Shown piece by piece: positions 35,015 to 46,483 of a DNA stretch of 64,000 bases (positions are counted from its first letter, which is position 1; each line of letters opens with the position of its first letter). The position numbers and the translations under genes were made by a program. Origin of the DNA: Thinopyrum elongatum (lineage: Eukaryota > Streptophyta > Magnoliopsida > Poales > Poaceae); the NCBI GenBank assembly GCA_011799875.1, contig CM022299.1, forward strand, positions 216,875,018-216,939,017. The letters are read 5' to 3'. The notes beneath the pieces were generated by a model that ran no database searches, was not told the origin of the DNA, and saw only the letters and a program-made list of their open reading frames with translations.

Positions 35015-36698
35015 CAAGAAAAAAATGATCCATGCAGTCCCTAGGCCTTGAACCCTAAACCCTAACCAGGCTTTAATTTGCCGGTGACGTTGAACCTTCC
35101 GAAGAAATGAAGTTTGTAACCCTTTGACCATTGGATCATTTTGTGCAGTTTCACTAAAATCGAGCTGAGCATCCCTATGGCAAAGAAATTGAAGAAGCGT
35201 GATTAGAATAAGACTAGTGGGACTAGTTGATGAGACATAAACTCATCACAAATACAGTAGAAGCCAGTAGAGGTACATGTGGGGCAAATAAGTAGAGAAA
35301 TATCCACATGGAGCGATGTGGGCAGCTGGGGCAGTGGTGCAAGCTGCTTGTAAAGGAAGTTGTACCTGAGGGATGTCAGGATGTAGCTAGCTTAGAGGAG
35401 GGTGGCGGGAGACAGCAACTGCCCATGTCGCGGCAGTGAGCAAGGGACGAAGGCAACCGCACCGGCTTTGTGAGAGAGAATGTCGGGGACCCCTGATCGG
35501 GACATGCCGACAGTGGGTTTTCGCCGTCGGCGACGGCGACCGCATCTACACAAAGCATCCACCCCTTCTCCCGGTGGACATGATCTGCCGGATGTTAGAG
35601 ATGTGGCCACAGTCATTTTGTGCAAGAGAGTGTGAAGAGAGCAACCCCAGCAAGCAACCGTGTAGGCTCCTGGCTATGTATATAGTGGAGCGGTTTCTTT
35701 TTCTCTCCATATGAACCTATTTATATTGCGTAAGTACATGCCACTGAAGAAAAAAAACTTTATTTATAAATAACGCGGCAGCGTTCATGCGTGGTTCCCG
35801 ACCCTCCATTAAGTGAGTAACTACTACTAGACACGTCAAATTATCACATGGGCTGCATCATCGTACAGAAATGAGCTCCACCGTGTCACATGTGTGGTTT
35901 GGGAAGACGCAAAGACTGCTACGTGCGTGGGTGCATGCACCTCTTCTCTTCGAGATTGGTTATTAAAAGTATAGCCAATTACTCTACCACGCGGTTATTA
36001 TATGGGCAAAGAGTATAGGAAGTAATAATGACTAATGAGCCATCAAATCACAAGGCCCACCTTTCTCTATGTTTGACCGAGGAAGCAGCCATCATTTCAC
36101 TCCTCGTTGAATATCCATCCGCTGCTACCTCCGCAAATAAATAAAAATCCGTTGCTACCTCCGTAGCATGGTTAATAATATAGCCATGTCAATCTTGACG
36201 TAGAAATATCATTCACTGATACAATAGGGCTGGCTCTAAGGCTGGTGATTTTGTTTACTTTGTCTCTTTCTCTTTTTGTCTCATTTACTCATTTTACATA
36301 GGAGCACATGTAGAGGATGGCTATTCCTTTCGATGGGACTTCTTAAGCTGCTCCAAATATTATTCCCGCCGCCCACCACTCTGAATCGTGCCATCTATGA
36401 TACTCCCATTGCAACAACAATGAGGTCCACTAGGTCTAGCACGTCTTGTAAGAAGAGACTGTCATGCAAAACAAACATTCTTGTTGCCTTCTTCCTCATA
36501 CAGTACGTACTACTAGTACTACTACTACTCGTTCTCCTATAAACCTTGCGCTTGGCTCTTCGCCTCTTCGGGAAGTCGAGCAATGATGGTACTACAGTAT
36601 ATGGTTCTGGCTATCTGAGATTGAATGAATTGCTGCACGTCCACCACGTGGGTGAGGTTCGAGGGGCGAGGGGCGAGGGAGAGTGCGTACTACTACGT
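35015..36698. other. Repetitive non-coding DNA, no gene seen
   Basis: Holds another minus-strand gtgcagttt-cactaaaatcgag module at 35143-35163 with an acceptor-like AG/ggatgct junction at 35175/35174. A segment at 35380-35650 resembles 32780-33110. A segment at 35760-35955 recurs in diverged form at 37105-37320 (aaatgagctccaccrtgt, tgcacctcttctcct). No supported gene. Confidence 0.4.
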
Positions 36699-36862
36699 CC
36701 ATTTCAATATGGACTACATACGGAGCAAAATGAGTGAATCTACACTCTAAAATACATCTATATACATCAGTGTTTGGAGTATGTACTAGTAGTTCAAACA
36801 ATATGATAATCTCTCTAACCAAGGTAGGGACGAGGAGTATATACGTCTAATGGAGGGAGTAG
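36699..36862. mobile_element. Remnant of a Stowaway/Thalos-like MITE
   Basis: atttcaatatggactacata, then gagcaaaatgagtgaatcta and cactctaaaatacatctata, are the internal sequence of a common Triticeae MITE. The right end tggagggagta at 36852-36862 fits the ctccctcc terminus. The left terminus is lost and the right arm is diverged. Confidence 0.55.
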
Positions 36863-37430
36863 TAAAATTTTCTCCTCGTCTTGCGAGCCATCGCGCTCAT
36901 GGGCGAGGGAGCGGGTGTAGGCGTAGTAAGCAAGCTTCTCCTCGTCCTGCGACTTTGCGAGCCACCGCGCCCGTGGGCAAGGCAGAGGGCATACTAAGCA
37001 AGCTTCTCCTCGTTCTGCGAGTTGATAGGACACATCAAAAGTAGTAGAGAGCATCTCCAGTGTATAGAGCCTTGCCTCTAAGGTAGGCCCCACATGGTTT
37101 GCTTCTTTTTTTAAATAACGCGTCAAGTCGCAATTTGTTTGTTCACCCATGGTACACGATCCTCCATCAAGTGGACAACCAGTACACGTGTCAAAATACC
37201 ACGTGGGCTACCTTTTCATATAGAAATGAGCTCCACCATGTACCCGTGCGGGTGTGGTTGGGAAAGAGACAAGAGTACATGCGCCGTGCGTGCACCTCTT
37301 CTCCTTGTGCACGTCCCCCACCTAAGTGTGTGTGTGTGAGAGAGAGATACAAACCTAGAGAGATGGCGTGTGCATTCGTGACTGTTTTTTGTTATGGGGG
37401 GGGGGTGATTTCGTGAATGTATTTGTGGGA

Positions 37431-39736
37431 ATATGTGTCGATGATATCTCAAACAAAAATGTGACACATGCAATGTGTGTGAAATAGAGGCCTATCTATA
37501 TCATATATAGAGGGGGCGATCCATGAGAAGAGAGGGATGGGTCATAGATATCGATAGAGTTGAAGAGAGGGTCAAGTGTGTGGGTGTGAGATCGATGAAG
37601 AGAGCCATCGAAATTGTGTGTGTGCACGTCAAAGATATAGGGCGAGTGACCTATCGGAACGTCAGAGGGCAGAGGCCAAGTTTGTGTGTGGCAGGGAGAC
37701 ATGACTAGAGCGCTCGATGTATCAGTGTGTGTGGGGGGGGGGGGGGGGGGGGAGGGCAGAGACCTAACTAGAAAGGTAGATCGACTCGTATATGTGTTTA
37801 GAAGGAGAGACCTAGCTATGTCTTGAGGGAGATTGGTCGACATCCATACATAAGTGAAGGATGGGAAATAGGTTGGGACACACACACACACACAGAGAGA
37901 GAGGGAGAAAGAAAGAAAGAGAGGTAGTGTGTCGGACGGGTGGTGGAGCTGCTTCTCGGAGATGGTGGGAGAGGCCTACTAGACAAACTGAGGGTACAAC
38001 TGCAGTATCAAGAAGAGAGGGGATGTGTTTATGTGTGTGCGTGTGCGTGTGCGTGATAGATGTGTCGGGCGGCATGCATGGATGATGAAGGGGACCATAT
38101 GTGTTTGGTAAGCAGACCTAACTAGATCGGTAGATCAACTGTTGTGTGTTGGAGGAAGGGAGAGACATAACTAATAAGGTAGATCGATCGGTGCCTGGGG
38201 AAAATGAGTTATAAATGACTTAGCTAGCTATATGTATAGTGGGAGATCGGTCGGTGTACATCCATTTGTTAGAGGCAAATAAGGCTGAGAGAGACGGATA
38301 GAGAGAGGGATGGAGCTAGGAGGTGGTGCGAGAGGCCTACTAGATAGGGGGAAGAGTGTGCGATTGTGAGATCGATGAAAAGAGGGGCGAGAGTTTACAC
38401 GTGTGTGGGACCGTATGAGAGACACAAGGCATGCATGGACAGAGAAAGGAGGAGATGAAAAGTGTGTATGTATGTGGTAGGCAGACATCGCTAGAGAGGT
38501 TTATCAATCGGTGTGTGTCGGAAAGAAGGATTTGTGGAGACCGTGGGAGAACGACCTAAAGAAAAAATGAATGTGCGCTATGGACAGAATGCTGAGGGAG
38601 GGGGAGGGCGAGGGCGAGGAGGGCGTGTGCATGGACGAGAGAAAGTTAGTGCTGGCTACAAAGGTTAGAGGATATGTGTCGATGATATCTCAAACAAAAA
38701 TGTGACACATGCAATGTGTGTGAAATAGAGGCCTATCTATATCATATATAGAGGGGGCGATCCACGAGAAGAGAGGGAGGGGTCATAGATATCGATAGAG
38801 TCGAATAGAGGATCAAGTGTGTGGGTGCGAGATCGATGAAGAGAGCCATCGAAATTGTGTGTGTGCATGTCAAAGATATAGGGCGACTGACCTACCGGAA
38901 CGTCAGAGGGCAGAGGGCAAGTTTGTGTGTGGCAGGGAGACATGACTAGAACGCTCGATGTATCGGTGTGTGTGGGGGGCCTAACTAGAGAGGTAGATCG
39001 ACTCGTATATGTGTTGAGAAGGAGAGACCTAGCTATGTCTTGAGGGAGATTGGTCGACATCCATACATAAGTGAAGGACGGGAAATAGGTTGGGAGAGAG
39101 AGAGAGAGAGAGGTAGAGTGCCGGAGGGGTGGTGGAGTTGCTTCTTGGAGATGGTGGGAGAGGCCTACAAGACAAACTGAGGGTACAACAGCAATATCAA
39201 GAAGAGTGGGGATGTGTTTCTGTGTGTGCGTGTGCGTGATAGATGTGTCGGGAGGCATGCATGGATGATGAAGGGGGACCATGTGTTTGGTAAGCAGACC
39301 TAACTAGATCGGTAGATCAATTGTTGTGTGTCGGAGGAAGGGAGAGAGATAACTAATGAGGTAGATCGATCGGCGCGTGGGGAAAACGAGTTATAAACGA
39401 CCTAGCTAGCCATATGTATAGTGGGAGATCGGTCGGTGTACATCCATTTGTTAGAGGCAAATAAGGCTGAGAGAGACGGATAGAGAGAGGGATGGAGCTA
39501 GGAGGTGGTGCGAGAGGCCTACTAGATAGGGGGAAGAGTGTGCGATTGTGAGATCGATGAAAAGAGGGGTGAGAGTTTACACGTGTGTGGGACCGTATGA
39601 GAGACACGAGGCAAGGATAGAGAAAGGTGGAGATGGAAAGTGTGTGTGTATGTGGTAGGCAGACATCGCTAGAGAGGTTTATCGATCGGTGTGTGTCGGA
39701 AAGAAGGAGTTGTGGAGACAGTGGGAGAACGACCTA
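37431..39736. repeat. Tandem duplication with 1241-bp offset, C-poor and G-rich
   Basis: The segment 37431-38558 is repeated at 38672-39736 at high identity (atatgtgtcgatgatatctc starts both). A 113-bp unique G-rich spacer lies between. The plus strand is strikingly poor in C. It consists of shorter diverged sub-repeats around gagaggtagatcgatcggtg and contains GT, CA and GA microsatellites plus a run of 20 G at 37733-37752. The His/Thr/Pro-rich frames on the minus strand follow from this composition and are not genes. I see no flanking transposon structure. Confidence 0.85.
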
Positions 39737-41308
39737 TATACAGGTGCATTATACACGTAGCGAAATATTTTAATTGAACATAACATGGATTCAAAGTTTT
39801 GAATGGCATTTGTAGTAACTCATACAGTAAAACGGGACTAGACTCTCTTGTCTGGTGCAAATTGATTTCTTTTTGGTTTTTTCGTCGAGGGAAGTGCGAA
39901 TTGATTTGGTACAGCATACGTTAGGCTTGTCCGGAAATTTCAACCTGCGCCTTGTTATCCCGATTTTTTTTACAGAAAGACTGTAAGGGAACCCCCTACA
40001 GTATAATTGGTTCAACAAACCCAAATTGCAAGTACCATGCCTTGAACCTGGGTGGGTGGGAAGGCATCAGCCCCTTCCCACCACCATTATCCCGAAATTT
40101 TAAGATATCTCTTTGTCTTGTTGTGCTCCTAAAATCCCCTCCATCTCAACCCGCGCCTTGCTATCCCAAAACTACAAAGCGCGCGAAAACTCCCACTTCC
40201 TGCGAAATCCCGACACGCAAAACTCCCGTGATACCCCTGAACCAAAAGAACCACCTAGTTCAAATTGGTGGGGCTACTTTCGTAACTTAACCCACATTTC
40301 GGACAAGCGCGTCCCTAAGCCATGGTTCCCCCTCCCATCCCATCCGCCCCCCATTCGTACACCGAGGCCGCGAAAACCCATGAAGCCCCACACCCTCCTC
40401 CGTTTGCCACCCAGCCCGAGCCTCGCCCCCGACGAGATCGTCCACTGCAACAGCTTGACGTCCCTCATCTACCGCACCGGATGAGGATCCGTCGTCGATC
40501 TCGTCATCCCGCCAGTTTAGCCACCCCATCCTCCACCTCCAAGGAGCTACCCTGACGTTCACCTCGTCTTTCACGCCACGTCCATTCCCACAGCGCCATC
40601 TTCACCTGCACCACCAGAAGAGCAGCACCATCACCGATTCCTCGGATGAAGCTGAGGCCTAATCGGCACCATCGAAGAGGTTGTACACTAATTATTGCAT
40701 TTTCTTCTTGATTCGATCTCACGGTGCTACTGGCACTCAGTACCGAGCCGCCATGGCACGGCTCCATCTACGGCGGTGTCACCGGCCACTTCCTCCATGG
40801 CGTCGCTCCCTCGGCGGTGACGTCCACATCAGTCGGAGCTGCTGCTTCTGCTCTGCCTCTCACCGGCCCTGCTACTGCTGCTTCGGCTCTCACTTGCGCT
40901 GCTGCTCTGCCCTTGCTCTCGGTCCCCTTCCTGGTATGCTCTGGCTCTTGCTCGCGCTGCTCCTCTTTCTCTTGCTCTCGGTCCCCTGCCTGGTCTTCTC
41001 TGGCTCTTGCTCGCACTGCTGCTCTTGCTCTTGCTCTTACTCTTGCCTGCGCTACTGCTGCACAAGCAGCAGCTCCGACTCTCTCTCGAGCTCCTGCTGC
41101 TGCTACCCGAGATGCTGCTACATGACCAGCTGCCCCGGCTTTCGCATGTGCTGCTGCTCTGGGCGCTGATGCTGCTCTGCCCCGGCTGCTCTCTGGTAGT
41201 ATGGTCCCTGCTGGAGCGGCTACCGATTTAGACCACTGCTACTCTGCCACTAGTGCTCGAGCGGCCAAAACTATTAGTGCATTGCTTTTCTGCTACTAGT
41301 GCATTCAT

Positions 41309-41403
41309 TTTCGATAGTAAAATTCAATTTCGACAGCAAAATTCAGTTTCGATGGTAAAATTCAGTTTCGACAGTTAAATTCAGTTTTGACAGTTAAGTT
41401 CAG
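41309..41403. repeat. Five tandem copies of a 19-bp repeat
   Basis: Units such as tttcgacagcaaaattcag start at 41309, 41328, 41347, 41366 and 41385. Each differs by one to a few substitutions, with no indels. Confidence 0.9.
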
Positions 41404-42044
41404 AGATGAGCGGCTGATGTATTTTACATCTAGCACTTTTTGGTTATGTAATTTACATCATCTATTGGAGATGCTATTAGAATACCACTTCAGGTTAACG
41501 TTGTCTCTCTTATCCTGCTTCAGCCTCGCCGTCGTACACCTCACCGGAGCTGCTCCAATGACGAAACCCTCCATCACAGCGGAGCACTACCCTTGGCTCC
41601 ATCTCCAGGCGCCTAAGATCTTCATCCCCTCCTCCGACTGCCACATCAGCCGCAGCATCCTCCGCGACCAACCCAATGATGCTGAGATCGACATGGCTTC
41701 GCCAAAGAGGTTGTACACTTGCTGCATCACTTTTTTACTCTACATGTTATATATATTGTCCACTGAGCACATGTAGTAACGTGAAATACGATTAGTTTCT
41801 CCTATATAACAAGTAGTGAGGTACTAGGCAACTTAGCTATCCTTGATAAACTCTCTCGAAAGCCATCATTATTTATTTCTGCGTGTTTGAGCTATGCATG
41901 TGTAGATGGGCCTGGGAGTTGAGTTAGTAGGGCAGTGGCCTGGGTCCAAAGTAGTACAAGTAGCACAAATACATTTTTGGAGTGTAGGATTTTGCATGTT
42001 CAAGCCTGCCTACTAGAATTGCCAGTGGTTGAAAGGAAAAGTGA

Positions 42045-42460
42045 AGGAAAAACATAGGAATTGGAAAGTTTCCTATGGTAATACTATTAATGCATTTGGT
42101 TCAAAGGAATGGACCAAAGGAAAACTGTAGGATTTGTTCCTTTAGTGTCTCTTCCAAAGAAAAACCGTAGGAATTTTAATACCCACTTGGCCCTCCTTTT
42201 CAAATTCCTATTCATGAAGAACAAGACTAAGTGATAGTAGCATAATAGCAATATAACTGTACATTTTCTTGTGGTTTGACTTAATTTGACCATGCTTCTT
42301 TGCATTCCTGTGACCTTCCAATTCCTGTGAACCAAACACCCAGATTGACAGAAATCCTGTGTTTTTAAATTCTCTGTTTTGCACATGCATTCCTATCCTA
42401 TTACTGTGTATTTCCTATCCCTGCGTTGTTAGAATCCTCCAATTCAAATGAGCCTTTACA
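42045..42460. mobile_element. Possible fold-back MITE
   Basis: The left half carries aggaat and taggatt motifs (cataggaattggaaagtttc, accgtaggaattttaat). The right half carries their complements (attcctgtg, aatcctgtg, tttcctatcc), as in Tourist- or hAT-like MITEs common in grasses. The ends are not sharp enough to set borders or a target duplication. Confidence 0.3.
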
Positions 42461-42580
42461 GAATTACTTCTCTTATAGATAGTTGTCAAAGAAAACCTTG
42501 TGTGGTTTGTCCCGCTCCTGCCACGCCGTCGTCCACCCCAGCTCAGCTGCTCCAACGACAGAAGGGTCCACCACAGCAAG

Positions 42581-43055
42581 TGAGGGAGTCCTGGATTAAG
42601 GGGTCCTCGGGTAGCCGGGCTGTGTAACATGGGCCGGACTGATGGGCCGTGAAGATACAAGACAGAAGGCCTTTCCTCGTGTCCGGGTGGGACTCTCCTT
42701 TGCGTGGATGGCAAGTTTGGCGTCCATATGTATAGTTTCCTTCCTCTATAAACCAACTCTGTACAACCCTAGCCGCCTCCGATGTCTATATAAACCGGAG
42801 GGTTTAGTCCCTAGAGGCTATCAGAATTCTCATAGGCTAGACAACTAGGGTTTAGCCATTACGATCTCGAGGTAGACCAAGTCTTGTAACCCCCATACTC
42901 ATCAAATACAATCAAGCAGGACGTAGGGTTTTACCTCCATTAAGAGGGCCCGAACCTGGGTAAATATCGTGTTCCCTTTGTCCCTTGTTACCTTCGATCC
43001 TCAGACACACAGTTTGGGACCCCCTACCCGAGATCAGCCGGTTTTGACACCGACA
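42581..43055 (+). repeat. 5' LTR of the 42.6 kb element
   Basis: 475 bp, the same length as the 3' LTR. ctataaaccaac at 42744 and ctatataaaccgg at 42785 are TATA-like. The LTR is followed by ttggtgctttcattgagag, the presumed primer-binding region, which I cannot assign to a tRNA with certainty. Confidence 0.92.
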
Positions 43056-43291
43056 TTGGTGCTTTCATTGAGAGTTCCACTGTGTCATCGGCAGAAGGAT
43101 CGATGGCTCGTTTGATCATCAACAACAATGCTGTTTCCGGGGAGACCTTCCTCCCCGGTCAACTTTTTGTATTTGGCGGCTTCGCTCTGCGCGCCAATTA
43201 AGTTGGTCACCTTAAGCAGATCGACAGCTATGCCCCTGGTCATCAGATCAGATTTGGGAGCCTGAATTACGTCGCTGATATCCGAGGAGAC

Positions 43292-46200
43292 TTGATCTTC
43301 GAAGGGTTCACGGCCTCGACCACTATTCCTCATCTTCAAGAAGGTAACCCATCGGATCCGTCATCAGGCGCCGCTCAAGGACCAACTACTATCCCTGCCC
43401 TGGCCATAGATCCAGAGCAGGCCACCTCATCCGAAGATGGGATCTTAAAACCCACCGGACCCTCTCCTCCCATGGAGCCCTTTGCCGAAGACCCAGAAGC
43501 AAATGTATGTTCGGCGAGCCTGGAATCAAGCAGGACCCTCCTTGTCATCAGAAAGCCGAACTCGCCTCTGGAGGCCAACTCCGAACTCTCAAGGTCTGCG
43601 TCTGGTGAACACAACCTGGCAGAGTCTGCCATGCCCAGCTCCGCGGGTCCTCGGTTTCTAGTCCGGCCTTCACTCTTAAGCAAGGCCCTGGACTTAATGC
43701 GATCTCTCGCCATCACAGAGGTATCACCTTCGAATTACGCACAACCCGAACTAGGGGCTGAGTGCAGGGAATTTTACGTCCCACCCACCACCCACTTGAT
43801 AGCCACTGTCGAGGACTTAACCGACATACTCGACTACGCCTCCGAAGACATCGACGGTATGGACGACGATGCCGGAGCCGAACCAGGCCAAAACCCGCCC
43901 ATCACCGGACGTTGGACTGCCACTTCTACATACAACGTGTACATGGTGGATACACCCAAAGAGGACGACGATGGAAATCAAGATCCGACCAAGGACATGC
44001 CCGTCGAGGTACCACCAAAGCGTCGACGTCAGCGGCGCCGTTCACGATCACGGCAGGAAAAAGAAAGTAATACCGGCACCGGAGACATTGACACTCCGGA
44101 GAATGTCGAAGACTCTGACCAACCCATTGAGCCTGCCGTAGAGCAGGATAATTGGGAAGAGGGACAAGTTAACCCCGACGAGCCAGTCAGGAAGGAGGAT
44201 TCGGAGGATAGTAACTATCTACCGATCTCCGTGGAGGATGTCAGCCTCGGCAACGAAGACTTCATCGTGCCAGAGGAACCCCTCGAGCAAGAGCACTTTA
44301 AGCGACAGCTCATCGCAACTGCGAGGAGCCTAAAAAAGAAACAGCAACAGCTTCAAGCCGAACAGGATACGCTCAACGACAGATGGACCCAGGTCCTAGC
44401 TGTCGAGGAGTACGGCCTCGAACGCTCAACAAAGAGCTATCTGAAGCATCGACTACTGCCACAATTCGATAATGAGGCCCTAGAGCCAATACCGTCAAGA
44501 TATAATCATGCTGATGAACCAGACCGACCACCACGTGGGCGAGACAAAGCGGCTACTCATGCCGAACACCAGCCCGCACCACCTCGCCGTCGAGGCAAAG
44601 AGGTAGCAGTTGAGGGCTACACCTACGACTTACGTCAGGACCTGGACAATAGAGCCGCCAAGACCAGATCAATATATGGATCAAGGGGGCATGCTCCAAC
44701 GAGAGACGACGGCCTTCAAGCTTGGCGCGAGCAGCATAACCGAACTCGGGCCGAAAATCGAACACGGATGTCATCCGAACTCCGTCGTGACGTTGCCCGA
44801 TATAGAGGCGCCGCACACCCCTTGTGCTTTACCGATGAAGTAATGCAGCACCAATTTCCAGAAGGGTTTAAACCCGTAAACATCGAATCATATGATGGAA
44901 CGACAGATCCCGCGGTATGGATTGAGGATTTTCTTCTCCATATTCACATGGCCTGCGGCAACGATCTCCACGCCATTAAATACCTCCCCCTAAAACTGAA
45001 AGGACCAGTGCGGCACTGGTTAAACAGCCTTTCAGAGAACTCTATTGGTAGCTGGGAAGACTTGGAGGATGCCTTTAGAGACAACTTCCAAGGTACCTAT
45101 GTCCGGCCTCCGGATGCCGATGACCTCAGTCATATAGTCCAGCAACCCGGTGAGTCAGCCCACAAACTCTGGACTAGGTTCTTAATTAAAAAGAACCAAA
45201 TCGTCGACTGTCCGGACGCCAAAGCCCTCGCGGCCTTTAAAGATAGCGTCCGCGATGAATGGCTCGCCCGACACCTTGGTGAGGAAAAGCCGAAGTCTAT
45301 GGCAGCTCTTACTGCACTCATGACCTGCTTCTGCGCGGGAGAGGACAGCTGGTGGGCTCATAGAAGCAATAGTAGCAGCGACCCTGGCACCTCCGAAATC
45401 AGGGACGGCAATGGCAGGCTACGACGCAACAAACACAAGCGTCGAAACAACAACCAAGAAACTGAAGACACAACGGTTAACGCCGGATTCAGTGGCTCTA
45501 AATCCGGTCAGTGGAAGAAGCCATTCAAAGGAAATAAGGATGGTCCATCTAATTTGGACAAAATACTCGATCGGCCTTGCCAGATTCATGGCACCCCCGA
45601 CAAGCCTGCCAACCACTCCAACAGAAATTGTTGGGTCTTCAAACAGGCCAGTAAGTTAAATACCGAACATAAGGGGAAAGGGCCGCCAAGCGAGGACGAT
45701 GACGAGCCCCGCCCACCGAACACAGGGGGACAAAAGAAATTTCCCCTTGAGGTGAAAACAGTGAACATGATATATGTCACGCATATCCCCAAAAGGGAGC
45801 GCAAGCGCGCACTAAGGGACGTCTACTCCGTAGAGCTTGTCGCCCCCAAATTCAACCCATGGTTGGCTTGTCCGATCACCTTCGACCACAGGGACCACCC
45901 GACTAGTATCCGTCACGGAGGTTCGGTGGCCCTGGTCCTCGATCCAATCATTGACGGCTATCATCTGACTCGAGTCCTTATGGACGGCGGCAGCAGTCTA
46001 ACCTTGATCTATCAAGACACTATCCGCAAAATGGGTATTGACCCGTCAAGAATCAAGCCTAGTAACACCACCTTTAAAGGAGTGATACCCGGCGTCGAGG
46101 CCCGCTGTACGGGCTCATTAAAATTGGAAGTAGTCTTCGGTTCACCGGACAACTTCCAAAGCGAAGACTTGATCTTCGACATCGTCCCCTTCCGCAGTGG

Positions 46201-46483
46201 TTATCACGCACTGCTCGGACGTACTGCCTTCGCCTGCTTCAATGCAGTCCCGCATTATGCTTACTTAAAGCTCAAAATGCCTAGACCCCGCGGCGTTATC
46301 ACAGTCAATGGAAACATGGAACGCTCCCTCCGTACTGAGGAGCACACCGTGGCCCTTGCAGCCGAGGTACAGAGCGGCCTTATCAAGCCGAACACTTCAT
46401 CGGCCATCAAGCCTCCGGACACTATTAAACAAGTCCGGCCTACTCTGCAGAACAACAGCTCGGTCAATCCGGCGCTGGACTAG
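43292..46483 (+). CDS. gag-pro: Gag-protease polyprotein of non-autonomous Gypsy element
   Basis: An intact frame of 1063 codons, the longest in the window. The first 500 residues are acidic and low-complexity, with a likely coiled coil at about 335-380 (KKKQQQLQAEQDTLNDRW). A retrotransposon gag domain spans about residues 515-660 (YDGTTDPAVWIEDFLLHIHM, LKGPVRHWLNSL, FRDNFQGTY). A Cys/His segment at about 765 (CQIHGTPDKPANHSNRNC) may bind nucleic acid. An aspartic-protease-like domain has its candidate Asp codon at 45983 (LMDGGSSLTLIY) and ends with HALLGRTAFACF. The frame stops before any reverse transcriptase. The true start could lie at another in-frame ATG. Confidence 0.82.
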   Translation: MIFEGFTASTTIPHLQEGNPSDPSSGAAQGPTTIPALAIDPEQATSSEDGILKPTGPSPPMEPFAEDPEANVCSASLESSRTLLVIRKPNSPLEANSELSRSASGEHNLAESAMPSSAGPRFLVRPSLLSKALDLMRSLAITEVSPSNYAQPELGAECREFYVPPTTHLIATVEDLTDILDYASEDIDGMDDDAGAEPGQNPPITGRWTATSTYNVYMVDTPKEDDDGNQDPTKDMPVEVPPKRRRQRRRSRSRQEKESNTGTGDIDTPENVEDSDQPIEPAVEQDNWEEGQVNPDEPVRKEDSEDSNYLPISVEDVSLGNEDFIVPEEPLEQEHFKRQLIATARSLKKKQQQLQAEQDTLNDRWTQVLAVEEYGLERSTKSYLKHRLLPQFDNEALEPIPSRYNHADEPDRPPRGRDKAATHAEHQPAPPRRRGKEVAVEGYTYDLRQDLDNRAAKTRSIYGSRGHAPTRDDGLQAWREQHNRTRAENRTRMSSELRRDVARYRGAAHPLCFTDEVMQHQFPEGFKPVNIESYDGTTDPAVWIEDFLLHIHMACGNDLHAIKYLPLKLKGPVRHWLNSLSENSIGSWEDLEDAFRDNFQGTYVRPPDADDLSHIVQQPGESAHKLWTRFLIKKNQIVDCPDAKALAAFKDSVRDEWLARHLGEEKPKSMAALTALMTCFCAGEDSWWAHRSNSSSDPGTSEIRDGNGRLRRNKHKRRNNNQETEDTTVNAGFSGSKSGQWKKPFKGNKDGPSNLDKILDRPCQIHGTPDKPANHSNRNCWVFKQASKLNTEHKGKGPPSEDDDEPRPPNTGGQKKFPLEVKTVNMIYVTHIPKRERKRALRDVYSVELVAPKFNPWLACPITFDHRDHPTSIRHGGSVALVLDPIIDGYHLTRVLMDGGSSLTLIYQDTIRKMGIDPSRIKPSNTTFKGVIPGVEARCTGSLKLEVVFGSPDNFQSEDLIFDIVPFRSGYHALLGRTAFACFNAVPHYAYLKLKMPRPRGVITVNGNMERSLRTEEHTVALAAEVQSGLIKPNTSSAIKPPDTIKQVRPTLQNNSSVNPALD

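Larger units (their letters stand above)
39740..42580 (+). pseudogene. Gene-like repetitive locus, left part (unknown family)
   Basis: Proline- and leucine-rich frames run through 40322-41230, including a low-complexity ctgctgctc/gctcttgctc tract at 40840-41200. Three related exon-like blocks are visible: about 40561-40690, 41521-41720 and 42511 onward. The first two end in gaagaggttgtacac or aagaggttgtacac, followed by T-rich intron-like sequence. The third is split by the retrotransposon at 42581 and resumes at 51949. No known domain recognised. It may be the coding part of a DNA transposon or a captured gene fragment. Confidence 0.35.

Noticed and set aside
37216..39607. Minus-strand His/Thr/Pro/Ser-rich frames in the tandem duplication
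   Set aside because: The frames follow from the CA/CT-rich composition of that strand and its microsatellites. No start context, conserved domain or splice evidence.
40681..41230. Cys/Leu/Ser-rich frames in 40.7-41.2 kb considered as a membrane or cysteine-rich peptide gene
   Set aside because: They come from an imperfect ctgctgctc/gctcttgctc low-complexity tract that is open in several frames at once.
45976..46230. Protease motif DGG in the 42.6 kb element and DLGA in the Athila-type element read as loss of the catalytic site
   Set aside because: Variants of the D-T/S-G motif are common in plant Gypsy lineages of these types, so the residues alone do not show an inactive enzyme.
43292..46483. 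The intact 1063-codon frame considered as a host gene
   Set aside because: It lies between LTRs with perfect target duplications and contains gag and protease domains, so it is the element's own polyprotein.
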